From Phaeoceros laevis (lineage: Eukaryota; Anthocerotophyta; Anthocerotopsida; Notothyladales): a DNA stretch of 64,000 nt. The stretch lies in assembly GCA_049999765.1 (NCBI GenBank), contig JBNGIQ010009333.1, positions 33,204 to 97,203 of the forward strand, written 5' to 3'. Each line of letters starts with the position of its first letter. Position 1 is the first letter of the stretch. The notes beneath the pieces were generated by a model. That model was not told the origin of the DNA. It did not search any database and saw only the letters and a list, made by a program, of their open reading frames with translations. A program made the translations under genes and the position numbers. This document shows, piece by piece, positions 1-11,541 of the stretch.

Positions 1-209
1 GAAGTCCTTGTACCAATCTCAACCTTGAAGAGCTGCCTCCAGCCCGTTCTCCAAAGTCTGCAGCTTGAAGAATAGGGCAAACATGGTGGCGTCAAATCAA
101 CAAGATCAACAGTACAAGGATGACCAACATCAACATAATCTCCATCAACTCCGCCCTCATCAAAAATCTGGCGCAAGTTCATGTAGAATCAACATATGAA
201 ATAAATCCT
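1..209. other. unassigned sequence at the window edge
   Basis: No convincing coding frame is visible. It lies directly upstream of a polypurine-tract-like motif at 210-220, so it may be the 3' internal end of a retroelement whose body lies outside the window. That is inference from position only. Confidence 0.3.
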
Positions 210-480
210 GGCTAAGTGGGAGTATAGAAAGGGTTAGGTTATCCAGCATTTATTTAAAGCATCCTTTATATATTTAATTAGCGAAACGTTAGATTAATAG
301 GGGTGCAATGTAGGGTCGTGACTTAAAAAAAACTAAAACGACATTATTTTAAGGACACCACGAACCGGTGCCTTGAGCACTTTATAAGGCCACACGGCCC
401 TCACAACAATATGCGGTTATTTTCTTCTACTTGTGTCTTCTTGTTTCTCAGCCTCTATCGATCCTACACTAGTTCTTCAA
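210..480 (+). mobile_element. LTR-like segment with polypurine tract (element A)
   Basis: The motif GGCTAAGTGGGAGTA (210-224) resembles the AAGTGGGAG polypurine tract that precedes the 3' LTR of plant Ty1/copia elements. A TATAAGG promoter-like box follows near 383, then GGCCACACGGCCC (about 389-401) and CTCTATCGATCCTA (about 453-466). The same blocks occur in the same order and spacing on the minus strand at 7706-7440, which supports a shared LTR family. LTR ends and target duplications were not identified. Confidence 0.45.
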
Positions 481-568
481 GGCCTTGAGGCAGCTATGGC
501 ATGCCCATTGATAACTTGTGGGCGATATCAAACTAAGTTCTGACCCCCATTCCTGACCATTCCTAAGT

Positions 569-1195
569 TCACAAATCTGCACTAACAATGCCCTCTGAAG
601 TGATTGAATCACGCTTTGCTAACTTTGCCCGGAGAGTTTTATTCTCTTCTTCTATAGCTGAAAAAGTAGCAATGGCCGTATCCAGTACTTCTCGTGCTTT
701 GGTTAGCATAGCTCGGTTGTCCTCCAGCTGTGCCGCAAGTACAGAGAGCTGTCTTGTGATGTAATCTCGGCGGAACCGCTCGTGGAATCTGGCTCCGCCC
801 TGGTGGATTCTATTTCTAATGAAGATATCCACTGTCTCCCAGAAAGCCCTGCACTCCGCTGTGCCGGGGACGGGGAAGCCATGTCCCACAACTGGCGGGT
901 CGTCCGGGTTTATGGCCGTCACCATGTTACTCCTGCGGGAGGGAGCGGGGGATGGGTTGGCAGCCATGACGCCCAAAGGAGAGGCCACGCGCGTGCGCCA
1001 ATGGCGAGGGCAAAAAGCCCTCTGGGGTAGGGACCTGAGTGTATCCTCCCACCACCAGCGGATGTCCATTCCCCGTTCCCCAGACTGCCTGATACGTTGT
1101 GGTCTTCCTACGGGCCACATCTGCTTCTTGCTGACCCTATGAATAAGGCAGCTTACAGCTATCCGGACGGAGGTGGGGTTATTCATCGTGGTCAT
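569..1195 (-). CDS. hypothetical protein with C-terminal coiled coil
   Basis: Open frame of 208 codons starting at an ATG at 1195. I do not recognise the family. The first 120 residues are rich in Arg, Pro and Trp with no clear motif. Residues about 150-200 form a predicted coiled coil (heptad-like Leu, Ala and Glu spacing ending in an EEENKTLRAKLAKRD stretch). It might be a retroelement gag tail or a host exon. Overlapping frames on the other strand look like shadows. Composition is similar to the flanks and no splice sites were needed. Confidence 0.3.
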   Translation of the reverse strand: MTTMNNPTSVRIAVSCLIHRVSKKQMWPVGRPQRIRQSGERGMDIRWWWEDTLRSLPQRAFCPRHWRTRVASPLGVMAANPSPAPSRRSNMVTAINPDDPPVVGHGFPVPGTAECRAFWETVDIFIRNRIHQGGARFHERFRRDYITRQLSVLAAQLEDNRAMLTKAREVLDTAIATFSAIEEENKTLRAKLAKRDSITSEGIVSADL

Positions 1196-4100
1196 ATGAC
1201 ATAAGGGTCATGCTCCCAAGCGGTGAATTCTGTTTACCCGAGGGTGAGAGCTCGACAGTCGTACAGTCTGGGGTGGCTTGCAGTTGTCTATAGGGTAAAT
1301 TGTCGTAATTATATTTCATTCGTCCCGTATTTGGCTAGTTTTTGGCTAGTCATCCAATCGTCAGTATGGTCTATGTCGTTGAGATCCAAGGATAACCTTC
1401 TAAACTCTAGGCTGAACCGGGCACCAGAAGACAATGGGTGTCCTCTAGAGCTGCAAAGGTCCTATCCCCGCAGTTTAGAGGGTGACAAAAACAGTTCTCC
1501 CTATGATTTCACCTTCCTTTGTAAACTATCTTGTCGCACAGGTGTATGCTATTAGTGGGGATCGATGCCTAGTCGGGCTAAGTTTGTAAACCGGATTTAG
1601 ACTGCTCCCTTCTGGAATGTGAGGTAGCGGCGTGCCCTGTTCATCCGCCTGACCTGTTGGCCCCGACTGGCAGGTTGACCATCTTTCCTGAGCTGGACGC
1701 ACCAGCAAATAGGCTACTTTCCTGTCCTCCTCAGGCTTTGGGGCCGCTCTGGGTCAATATAGGCCATGTACAGTCTTAGTGTTCCTAACAGGTTCGAGTA
1801 ATGTGACCGCTGCACCTCAGTTAAGACATGGGCGTTTCCCTCAAGAATGTGACTCAAGGGTAACATATGGTATCTATACCCAACTTGTGCCCCGAAGTAA
1901 CTGCATCAAATTTGTAACATGTGGTATCAGCCCCATAAATTGTAGCCTATGTTCTCTGCACCAGTTTCGTGGTCGGATCTTAGAGGTCCCCCCCCGCGAT
2001 AATTCTGACTTGTACCAAGGAACCCCCACCTGGTCCCTGCCCCATGGAGTTACCATCCGTGATAGAGACTAAAGGGGGCAAGGGCAACCTGCCCTCTAGC
2101 CTTGCTGGCTTTAAGGCGGCACAAATGGTGAGGGGCACCAAGTGAGTACCAGAGTAAGCCTCAACATGACTCAATCTATTCCCTGTCTGTATGTGGGGAT
2201 GTGCGTCTCCCTGTTTATCCCAATGAGCAGTGGGGGACCGAGTGAGGCAGATAGACTTCCCTCCGTGGAGGATTTCTACTTCAACTGTCCCAAAGTTATC
2301 CACAACCCCTGCAACCAAAAAGGAACACCGCCCTTCATGACAGTCTCTCATTGTGGGAGAGGGACCGAGATTGTCCTCAGAGACTACATCTGAGCAGTAC
2401 TTAACAGAACGAATGCAGAACAAAGCAAAGTACAAAGAGAAGCAAGACTTTGCGTTTAGGGGTGCTCCCTGCTCTCCACGTATAAGGCCTAGCAACATGG
2501 CAACATAGCAGGTTGGCGGTGTCCCATCCGTCAACTGCTGTCCTTACCAGAATTGTCTCAAGTGGTATCTTTTCCCGAGCTGTATTTAGGGTATCATTAC
2601 CAGAGTAGTATGAAATGGTATCTTTACCAGAGTTTCATCAAGTGATATCTTTACTAGAATTGTATCCCATCACTAGCAACCGGTACGGAACTCCGTTAGC
2701 AACAGCGCCAGCAATAGCAACAACAGTCCCACCGCTGGCAGCAGCATCGTCAGCCGAACAGGCAGCCTAGCAATCAAGCAAGCTTTACCATCGGCACCAA
2801 CACTCACCATGACCCCAACACTCACTAGCTCCAGCACTAACCACCAGCATCATGTCACCAACTTCGCCAAAGCTTCCTAAGGGACACAAGAGTGGCCACA
2901 TCCGCTCTAGCGGTGAATGAGGAGGTTTTGTGACCATGCATCCAAAATATTCTTGGCAGGCAGGGGTTTGGTAGATTTGACCATATCTCCCATCCTTAGA
3001 GCTCCTCCCTCCTTGGCTACCTGTCACAGCATTGCGGCCACAATAGCAAAGGGAACAGGGGGCAGGATTGCTACAAATGGAATCAGCAGGGTTGAAAGTT
3101 CCCTCGTCGGCAACCTGCAACAACATTGGGACAAGGGTGAGTATGGGCAGGTGATTGCATGTAACGCTACTTCCTGTTGTTGTGCGTGTGTGTCGTGCTT
3201 GGGGCCAGTCTGAAGGAAGGTTGTGTTGTCTAAGTCCCTCTGCTGTTCATATCTGAAGACGTAGGCGAGCTCCAATGGGGTTGAAGGTAGCCCTTGCCTG
3301 GCGGCGCCGCTCCTCGCTGATGTCTCCATGTGCTGCTTATCTGCACAGAAGACGACAGCCCTACCCGGAAACCTTGTGCAGCACTGATAGTGCCTAGGGA
3401 TGGCAGCAACATACCTGGAGATGGTGGCCTCCCAGGCAAGGGGCGTAGGAGAGAATGATTGCTGCAGAGAGCTTGGCGATGACCCGCACCCTAAGCAACC
3501 CCATAGCCACAGCCATGCCACAGCCGTGCCATAGCCGTGCCACAGCGGCCAAGATCACATAGATCAATCACATAGATCTATGTGTAAGCATAGGCTCCGA
3601 GGCAAAAAATCGCGCTCAACCTCCAACTCGGCAATGGCATTCTCCAGCACTCTGAGCAGCCTTCCAAGCTGCAAGTGGATGTAAGCTAGAGAGCCGGCGA
3701 GGCGCCGCAATGGCCAAGTTGCGCTGCATGTTGGTGGTAAAACCTGGAAAGTGACGACGAAGTGCGGCCTGAGTGGGGGTGTCGGAATTAGGGTTTAATT
3801 ATATATACTTAGGTCATGCCTCATTATGGTAGAGTTAATTCACTTTAGTTTACTTTATTTAGTTTACGGTTATGACGGTTATATGCACGCGAACATAAAT
3901 GTAGTTCATGCGACTATTATTTACACAACATGCGACAAGCTTTTGTCGTGCTCACAATCCCGCGTAGCATCTGTACTTTGCATTCCTCGTGCTTTGCTAA
4001 TCTACGCCGGAATCGACAGCCTTGTCGGTAAGGATTAGGTTGGTTCTCAGATCTTGAGGAAACGGGCAGCGGGGGAAGCGCCACAGTTTCCTGAGGCGAT

Positions 4101-4302
4101 CTCTCTCGCTGGTCTTCTCTTTGAGATGTTGTTGCCGGCACTTGTGCGTTCCTCTGCTTCCTCCTCCTGGCCGCACCGTTCTTCCTAGCCACCTTCTTGC
4201 CAAAGTCTCCCACCATTGTGGCCGCATTGCAAGCTTGCTCAGGGGCAGGAGGGGCGGGAGGGGTGAGTGGATTGCATGACCAGCAGGGTTGGAGAGGGGA
4301 GG
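1196..4302. other. no recognisable gene; low-grade repeats
   Basis: Several frames of 60-185 codons exist on both strands, but none shows a family motif or consistent coding signal. Visible items are the tandem repeat at 2545-2672, a run of imperfect CCACAGCC(A/G)TGCCA repeats near 3490-3545, and a 16-bp perfect palindrome CACATAGATCTATGTG at 3569-3584. An Arg/Gln-rich minus-strand frame (3917-4216) lies just before the CACTA element and could be an exon, but I cannot assign it. Confidence 0.4.
2545..2672 (+). repeat. imperfect tandem repeat, about 31-bp unit, four copies
   Basis: Four degenerate copies of a unit built on AAGTGGTATCTTTACCAGA are seen in a row. The GGTATC word recalls a retroelement primer site, but there is no LTR end beside it. 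Confidence 0.55.
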
Positions 4303-4927
4303 GTACACTACAAGAAAAGTGCTTGTTTTACAAGCCCCCTAAACTACGATAACAACGACATTATAATGTTCAACCCGATTATTTTCTACGACGCTGTTTC
4401 TCATAGTAATCTCGTTGTAGGGTTGTAGTTAATTATTTCCTTTACAATGCAAAACAACGCTCGTAGTAACAGCTGTTGTAAACGTTTTCTTTCTATAACA
4501 ACCGTGAACTATGCCACCTGTCTCGCAGCTTCTGTGTAATAACCGTTAACAACGCCGCCTGTCCAAGATGAAAGGATAACAACCGCTAACTACGCCACCT
4601 ATCCTCGAGCTTCCATGTGGCCTGAAACCCTAGGGGGATTGGCCATGCCCATGGGGTTTCAAACCACACGGGCAAAGTGGCAACGTGTATTTTAGTTGCC
4701 GCAATGCCTTATAGGCAGACTAGGAGTGTCACACGTGGCCACGGCAAGCAGGGGGGGTGTACCTGGTGACGCGCGCGTGTCCAGGGTTTGACCTCATGCT
4801 TGCGGGTTAAAGCGGGAAGGTGTTTAAGGGTTGTCCTGGCGTTTGACGCATGGCTAGAGTTGCAAAACGGCCTTCCGCCTTCACGCATGGCCCCTAACTT
4901 TCCCTACAACCAACAAGTACATCTAGG

Positions 4928-5050
4928 AGTTTACCAATTTATCAAGTTTACTAAGTTACCAATTACTAGTTTACCGGTTTACTAGTTTATCCGTTTACCC
5001 GTTTACCAGTTTACTAGTTTACATAAATTTTTTACCAGTTTACATAACTT
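4928..5050 (+). repeat. GTTTACCAGTTTACTA tandem repeat inside the CACTA element
   Basis: About ten near-tandem copies of a 9-13 bp word (GTTTACC/GTTTACTA) are visible. It is internal to the CACTA element and has no coding content. Confidence 0.7.
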
Positions 5051-5095
5051 TTTAAATCGGCACAGTTTCAAACATCTGTGACAAACTTGCTACTT

Positions 5096-5516
5096 AAGGG
5101 CCTCGATGGTTAGGCCTACTCCTTGGGCCTTGGTGTCTTTGGGCCTTGGTGAGAAGGGCCAATCCTTAGGCCTCGGTGTGGTGGAATTTTGACTGCTAGG
5201 TCCTCAGAGGTAGTTTGGTTAGGCCTGTTCTTTGGGCCTCGGTGGTCAGGCCTGTTCCTTGGGCCTCGGTGGTCAGGCTTGTTCCTTGGGCCTTGGTGGT
5301 CAGGCCAGTTTGGTCAGGCCTGTTCCTTGGGCCTCAGTGTTGAGGCATGGTGTTGAGGCCGGGTGCTAGGTGAGGAATGCCATTCCTTGGGCCTTGGTGT
5401 GCTTGCTTAGGGCATTCCTTGTGCCATTCCTTAGGCCTCGGTGTGCTTGCTTAGGGCAATCCTTGTGCCATTCCTTGGGCCTCGGTGAGTGAGGCCATTC
5501 CTTGGGCCTTGGGGGA
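5096..5516 (+). repeat. minisatellite with CCTTGGGCCTCGGTG core inside the CACTA element
   Basis: More than fifteen copies of a core such as TTCCTTGGGCCTCGGTG are spaced 15-45 bp apart, with interspersed GTCAGGCCTG words. This GC-richer block contrasts with the AT-rich rest of the element. Confidence 0.8.
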
Positions 5517-5534
5517 AATTTTGCCTATATATAT

Positions 5535-5865
5535 GTTCAATCCTCAGGTTTTTTGTCATGTAGGTGTTCAGTCTTTTCATGTAGGAGTTGTCTATGAGTT
5601 TTAGGAGTTGTCTTTTCAAGTAGGACTTGCGTATTCTCTAGGAGTTGTCTTTCAGATAGGACTTGTGTTCTGTCTTTTCAGGTAGGAGTTGTCTATGAGT
5701 TTCCAGGGAGGCCTTCTATATGTCTTTTGAGGTTGGCCTTGTGTGTGACTTTTCAGGTAGAAGCTGTGTATGACTTTTGAGGTAAGCCTTGTGTAGGACT
5801 CTTCATGATGGCCTTGTGTGTGACTTTTCAGGTGCACCTTGTGTAGGACTGTTCATTCATGAAGG
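5535..5865 (+). repeat. minisatellite with CTTTTCAGGTAGGAGTTGT core inside the CACTA element
   Basis: Around ten diverged copies of a roughly 30-bp unit are seen, such as TTTTCAGGTAGGAGTTGT and TTTGAGGTTGGCCTTGTGT. Short open frames across it are artefacts of the repeat. Confidence 0.75.
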
Positions 5866-6249
5866 CCTTGAACAATTGCACTCTCTCATTTTGGGCAGCC
5901 CTAACGACGGTGAACATATGACGTTGTTACAGACGGTTCACTGTAACTACAATGAAATCCACTGTAATTTGCTATTGTAACTTGTTATCGGACACCCTAA
6001 ATAGAGGTACCCAGTTGTTATGAGAAATCTTTTAACTGATGGTTCATGTTGTTATCGGAACCATGAAACGATGTTTTGTGTTTTTATCGGAAACCCTAAA
6101 CCGATATACCCCGTGGTTATCACAAACCTAAAAGCGATATAACACATTGTTAGCGGAAGCCCTAAATCGATGTAAAACACGTTGTAAGTGGTCGTTGTTA
6201 TGCATGGTAAAAGGGCCGTTGTTTCTGGTAATAATGGTGGTTACAGCGA

Positions 6250-6395
6250 TTTTTCACTTTTCATATTTAACGTTTCACTTTTGACTTTTCAACTTTCAAC
6301 TTTCAACTTTTGACTTTTGACTTTTGATTTTTAACTTTTAACTTTGATTTTTAACTTTGACTTTTCAATTTCTACTTTTACTTTTAACTTTTGTC
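6250..6395 (+). repeat. ACTTTTGACTTTTAACTTT low-complexity tract
   Basis: A run of CTTTTGA, CTTTTCA and CTTTTAA heptamer-like words lies near the right end of the CACTA element. It is likely replication-slippage sequence. Confidence 0.75.
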
Positions 6396-6854
6396 TGGGT
6401 GCCCTAACTATGGGGTTACTATGCCGGGTTTACTACTGGTAATAACGTATTTAACTACGGCTTACTACGTAGGTTAAAACATTGCAAAATACAAAGGAAG
6501 CAAAATACAAAGGAAGCAAACATCGTTTTTTACAAAGGTTAAGGGGACCGTAGTTAAGCTGTAAAAAAGAGCTAAACGTAGTAACCCCCTAGTAATAAAG
6601 CGATATAAAAGAGGCACTTTTCTTGTAGTGGTAAGAGGGATATTACTATGTTAGCCGTACTACGAGTCATGTCACATGAAGCGACCTTTTTTTTATCTTA
6701 TGGTTTTGGAGCCATACTAGTGTTGGTTGCAGCCATGTCATGAGCTATTGAACCTCGTGCAAAGTTAGAAAAAATACTCTAACTAATTTGATTTCCATAA
6801 TACATGTTTAAAATATTTTGTGCAAGCTTAGTTACTTAACATGATCCATAAGAG

Positions 6855-7105
6855 TTGGCTTGACAGGATGCAAGAAGCTTCGAAGCAGCCGTAAAAAGAC
6901 AACAATGGAATCTAGAAAAGATGGCAAAGTATGAGGCACAGAGGCAAGTAAGAATAGACAACATTGTTTTTTTCTTATATGGAATTTTTCTGGTAACTTA
7001 ACGTAGAGGATTGAGGAAATATTTTTATACAGCAATTTGCAGCAGACGCTCAGGCAAGAATAGAACATGACAGGCAAAAAGAAGAAGAAAGGGTACATAA
7101 CTAAT
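6855..7105 (+). pseudogene. two putative coiled-coil micro-exons of an unidentified gene
   Basis: One open stretch (about 6862-6951) encodes a Gln/Glu/Lys-rich helix ending in EKMAKYEAQRQ, followed by a strong donor (CAA|GTAAGA). A second stretch (about 7033-7092) follows an AG acceptor, encodes QFAADAQARIEHDRQKEEER and is followed by GTAC. Both look like short exons of a coiled-coil host protein split by a small AT-rich intron. The family is not identifiable. A similar isolated exon occurs at 56160-56236. Chance A/G-rich sequence is the main alternative. Confidence 0.35.
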
Positions 7106-7349
7106 CATGTAGCTTTTGTTACACAAAATATTTATTTTTAGGAAATTACTATTCCAAATAATAAACTATCAAGTTATTATAGTTCATGAATTTATTTGCG
7201 AGCATGAATCAACTTCTCACAATTACATTTACTTATACAAACATATATTGCACATATATGGAGTAGATATTGATTGCTAAAATTATATTAAAATAGGATT
7301 ATTATATATTAGTCAGCATGTAATTAAATGCTAGGCTAATTCGAGAGTC

Positions 7350-7706
7350 ACGTGAAACGCTGTGTACAAAATGTCGTACACAACAGATACTTAAAGGTGC
7401 ATAAAATCGTCGTGCCCTAAAACCGTCAATCGTAAAGGCTAGACTAGGATCGATAGAGAGGTACTAGGCAAGATTTGCAGAAAAGAGAGAGTTTGTATTG
7501 GGGCCGTGTGGCCACTTAAAAGGTGCAGGGACGGCCGTTGGTGGTGGCCCGTGACAAGTGACGGTTACGGAGTTTGGGTCACAACCCCAGCGGCATCTTT
7601 AGGAATCTACCGATTCCTATTTGATGCCCTAAATATTTTGTCATTATTATGTTTAATTTAATACTGGATATATAATTCCTATTTCTACCTTTACTCCCAC
7701 TTAGCC
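7350..7706 (-). mobile_element. LTR-like segment with polypurine tract (element B, inverted)
   Basis: Read on the minus strand, GGCTAAGTGGGAGTA (7706-7692) is followed by GGCCACACGGCCC (7513-7501) and CTCTATCGATCCTAG (about 7460-7445). These are the same blocks at nearly the same distances as at 210-470. It is probably a 3' LTR whose internal region lies to the right. Outer LTR borders are unresolved. Confidence 0.45.
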
Positions 7707-7754
7707 AATAGTACTTCCCATTATACTGCACAATTACTTCACAGTCTTCAGTGC

Positions 7755-8880
7755 TTAGGTCTGCAGTGACCTTGCTTCGAAGATGATGGATTGTGAGCTC
7801 AATGTTGCGGTGCTGCTTGCGCTGTTGCTGGTTTTCCGCCGCCGCCGCCCATGTATTGTGTGCAAGGGGTTTGCCAAGCTGTACACTCTGGGCATGTAAT
7901 AGACCATGTGGTCGAACCAAAGAACCCCGGCATTGCAATGGCCCTTTTTGCCCTTGGGCGCTATGTGGTCACAAGCACATTTTATGAAGGGTCGGTTCCA
8001 ATTCCAGAACTCCTTCACATGCTTTTCAGCCTCCTTACGCTTGTGTCCAGTCTGCAGGTGGCCCTTGCATCTGCCCGTGATGGGTTGGTCATAAATGCAG
8101 TTGATATGGAACATTGAGATCTCCAGCCCTCCACCCATTCGTATGGGATTGGCGATGCACAAATTTCCAGTTAGAGCCCTGTCTCGGCAGGAAATAACTT
8201 CGACCTCCGAGAGGTATCCCAAACGTTGCCAAGTCTCGACGCTGATCGGAGCAAGGAGATTGACATTACAGCCAGCCCATACCCGATGGTTCCACTTGGC
8301 AACATCGGACTCGATGTCTCGTGGAGCGTAAGAGGGAACTGGGCATTGCTCCTGCAGGTGAGCCCGGTTGTTCTCGTGTGATGTTCGGCTGAGGATGTTT
8401 TTCATGCCCTCTGAAGTGCGGCATTTCTTGCTTGCTAAGGGATGCTCAAACGTACCAGCCTCTTTGAAACAAGGTGTTTCTGTATGTATGTCCAGGGACA
8501 GATTGAACGCATTTGCAAGAAGTTCTTTGAGCTTGGCTGCCTCCTCAGTATTGACTCTGTCATCAATGACGTACTGCGGCAGTAAGCTATGAACTTTGCG
8601 CAACTTAGCAATCCCGGCTTCGGGTCATCGAAAACTGCACCACCAAGTTTGACCAATCGTCAAAGGCAAGGATATCAATCAGCTGTGGGGGGGTACCGTC
8701 AGCATCAACATTGTCGGTCGCCTGTTTGTCCAGTTCAATGACAAGGGAGTGAAACTCCTGGTTTTCAATCGTTGCAAGGACCGCTTGGCAGGCTGGTGAT
8801 GGTACAGGGCCTTCTTCGTAGATTGGATAGCCCAGAGCTTTGAGGTCATCGTGCCATGTGGCAAATGAGTTAGCAAAATG
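7755..8880 (-). pseudogene. unrecognised protein, frame broken near 8635
   Basis: A minus-strand frame of about 280 codons (8603-7755) is preceded in a different frame (about 8866-8638) by another plausible coding stretch that reads through PSPACQAVLATIENQEFHSL. The two join near 8635, where one indel would unify them. The C-terminal part is rich in Cys, His and Trp (roughly residues 150-250, for example KCACDHIAPKGKKGHC) and could bind metal, but I do not recognise a domain. It ends about 50 bp before the polypurine tract of element B, so it may be the last gene of that element rather than a host gene. Confidence 0.4.
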
Positions 8881-8899
8881 CTAAAATGTGAGCAGGAAA

Positions 8900-11470
8900 G
8901 GCAGCGACCAAGCGACCTTCAAGAAAAGACAGCGTGTTCCTGGTGCATACATACATACGGTTTAAAAAAAACCGAATGATATGTATAAAGATATTGCCTT
9001 GATACAGGGTCCTGATATTGCTAAAGCGTGCTTGATCATTTCAAGGCCGGCAGGAAAACAAGATGTTGACCGTTTTTTTGACTTTGCTGTATGTCTGGTT
9101 TCCGGCAGGTCAAAAACGTGTGTGACCCATCAGCTAATCGTGGAAAATCTGGATGTGCAGCAAGCCATAAAGGTTGGGCTCTAGTATTGTCCTTGCATGT
9201 GGCGATTCAGTCAATGGTGCGTGTAAAGTAACAGCATCAAAGAATGAGAGCCCAAGGTACGAGGGAACCAACCAAATCAGATTTTGGACAGTAGAGTAGT
9301 AGTGAAAACGATAACTGAGCAGTGGTAAGCGTAGAAGAATGCTGAAGAAGACAACTTGTCTCTTGAATAAAGCACGAATCATTCAGAGTTTGATGGTTCA
9401 AAGAATTGTTGGGCATAGCGGCAGTAACGACAGAGGAACAATCCTTGCCGGTACAAGACCTAGCCACCTCTGTAAGCACAAATGTGCATTTCACAAGTTC
9501 CGTACTGTAAGAAATAGACAGCTGACCAAGTGTTGTTTGTATAGGGCATATTGTCAAGCAAAAGCTCACCAGGCCCGCTAGACAACAGCTCAAAACATCA
9601 TGCAGGTATCTGCTGGGTGAGAACAGACTTCCGGCCCCCCTTCATCAGTACCAAAAGGCCATCCTTGACCAGGTTTCTAGCAGCTGTGTTGGTAGACCTG
9701 GTTCCTGCATAACTTCTGTACTTGATAATCTCAGACATTGTGCAGGAAAGCATGTGAAAGAAAGAAAGAAAGCTTGTGAAACCTTGTATGATTGGTAGGG
9801 ATAGCTACCTTTGGCAACAAGTGCCAAAGATCTCAAGTCCAACGAAGTTTCAAAGGCAACAGGTGCCAGGGAAACGTCGAACTAGGCTGTTCAATAGCCC
9901 AGCTAGCCAGGTAGAGGTCCACGAAACCAAACCAGCCCATCTCGCATCAAACAGGATTCAAGTGAGTAACATGAGTTCCGCAGAAACTGAATGCAGTAAA
10001 TCTCAAAGGAAAAGAATGCAGTAAAGCCCAAGGAAAACACAAAGTTGCCACCAGTCCGAAGTAGTTGAGTATTACAGAGCCACGCTAGAGGGGCAGCGAG
10101 TATTAGCAAGACTGAAAAAGTGCAAGGAAAGAGGAGCAGCATGACTGAAAAATTTGCAAGGGAAGAATACAAGGTACCGCGAGAGCACTTACTGGGTCAT
10201 CTTGACCAAGATAGCTATGTCCAGCTCGAAAAAACTGCAGGGAAACTGGGACAGCACTGTGGGAGCGGAACTAAGCCCAGGGAGAGGGCCGGCAAAGCAG
10301 GAGGAAGAAGACTTTTTGTAGCTGCAAGTCTGAAACATCGGGCAGGGGTGCTAGTCTTATAGTGGCAGGGGGTTAGAGAAAGATGATTGTTTTTAGGCTG
10401 CAGCAGATGGAAGGGGTAGTTTTCTCCCTCTTCATGAAGACGGCCACCAAACCGGGCAAGGAATGCTTTATTTGGCGTCGTGACTTTTTCTGAGTCTACA
10501 AGAATCGACACCCAAAGTCAGGCCATAAGCTGGCCATCATTAAGGTTTGCGATTCTGAGAGATAGAAAATCATGCCTGCACCAAGTGATAGGGCCACGTA
10601 TAACCGTCATATTGCTTTTGTCCTTTAGACAATGACTTGTGGCCAACCATAGCTGTGCTGCTGCAGAAAAGCGGGCTGCCAAAGAGAGCCAAGTCAGTAT
10701 CACAGCCAGGATAGATTATTTTAGGCAAGCTGTGTGGACAGCGTGTATTCCCACTCTGCATTATCAGCTGTACAGGTGCGCCGGGCCATTAAGACAGACA
10801 GAAAATAGTAAGGTAGGAAGTTCATCCCCGAACTTCTGTGGTTTGTCCCATGTGCTATGTGGTAATCCATGAAAAGCCGGCATATATACATGCTGTTTTG
10901 TTCTACGCATGTTCGGAACCATGTACGCTGGCCACTCTATACTGGACACGTCCCCTTGAGGTATACCGTGAGAAAATTGGCTTTTTTCGCCACGTGTAAC
11001 TGTTACTCCTTTTTTTCTCTTGGACACATCAGGGTTGACGGCACATGTCACAGTTTGCTGACCAACTGAGCTTGTCTCCTCGACATGGGTCACTTGAAGG
11101 CATGGCAACAAGCATAGGCTAAGCAACCTACATGGCACTCAACGCAAACAGAACAGTCAACATCGTTTTTCTGCCATCGGATATTATGCTATCTAAAAAA
11201 ATGCACTAGATAGCCATAGTTAGACGCAGCTAACATAGGCTGGCATTCTGGATACAAAGAAGAAAAAACTTCAAAAGCGAATGAAAGTAATAAAGAACCT
11301 TTCCAAATCAGAGCATTATTCTTAGGACATACTCACAGTGCACCATCCTACAAGAAGGAGTAGGCAACGTAGTAAAATCCCTTGAGTGCATAAAAAGGTA
11401 AAAAGGTAAACAGCCAGCATCGATTCTAACACAGACTTTTGTGATATGCAAAAGAGGCATATATACAAAA
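8900..11470. other. no recognisable gene
   Basis: Only short unrelated open frames are seen on both strands. Simple tracts include CATACATACATA near 8949 and GAAAGAAAGAAAG near 9759. I see no domain, repeat family or RNA gene. Confidence 0.4.
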
Positions 11471-11473
11471 GCG

Positions 11474-11530
11474 ATCACACACACACACATCCCAGCAACA
11501 CCGGGAGTGTGTGTGTGTGTGTGTGTGTAT
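11474..11530. repeat. inverted CA/GT microsatellite pair forming a hairpin
   Basis: A (CA)7 tract is followed by TCCC, a 9-base spacer, GGGA and then a (GT)12 tract. The two dinucleotide arms and the TCCC/GGGA pair are complementary, giving a hairpin of roughly 17 bp. It lies just beyond the truncated copia RT fragment. Confidence 0.7.
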
Positions 11531-11541
11531 ATTTGAGGAGG

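Larger units (their letters stand above)
4306..6630. mobile_element. complete non-autonomous CACTA (EnSpm-like) DNA transposon
   Basis: The element starts with CACTACAAGAAAAGTGC (4306-4322) and ends with its exact reverse complement (6614-6630). This is the terminal sequence of plant CACTA elements. It is flanked by a perfect 3-bp target duplication GTA (4303-4305 and 6631-6633), the length the superfamily makes. The 2,325-bp interior has no transposase frame, so it must be mobilised in trans. Subterminal repeats with an AACAACCGTTAAC core lie near 4497-4610. Related AACTACG/GTAGTT words recur toward the right end, as expected for transposase-binding sites. The middle is filled with three kinds of tandem repeats, annotated separately. 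Confidence 0.93.

Noticed and set aside
1980-2534. 184-codon minus-strand protein
   Set aside because: No motif, no codon-like pattern, and overlapping frames on the other strand. Probably chance.
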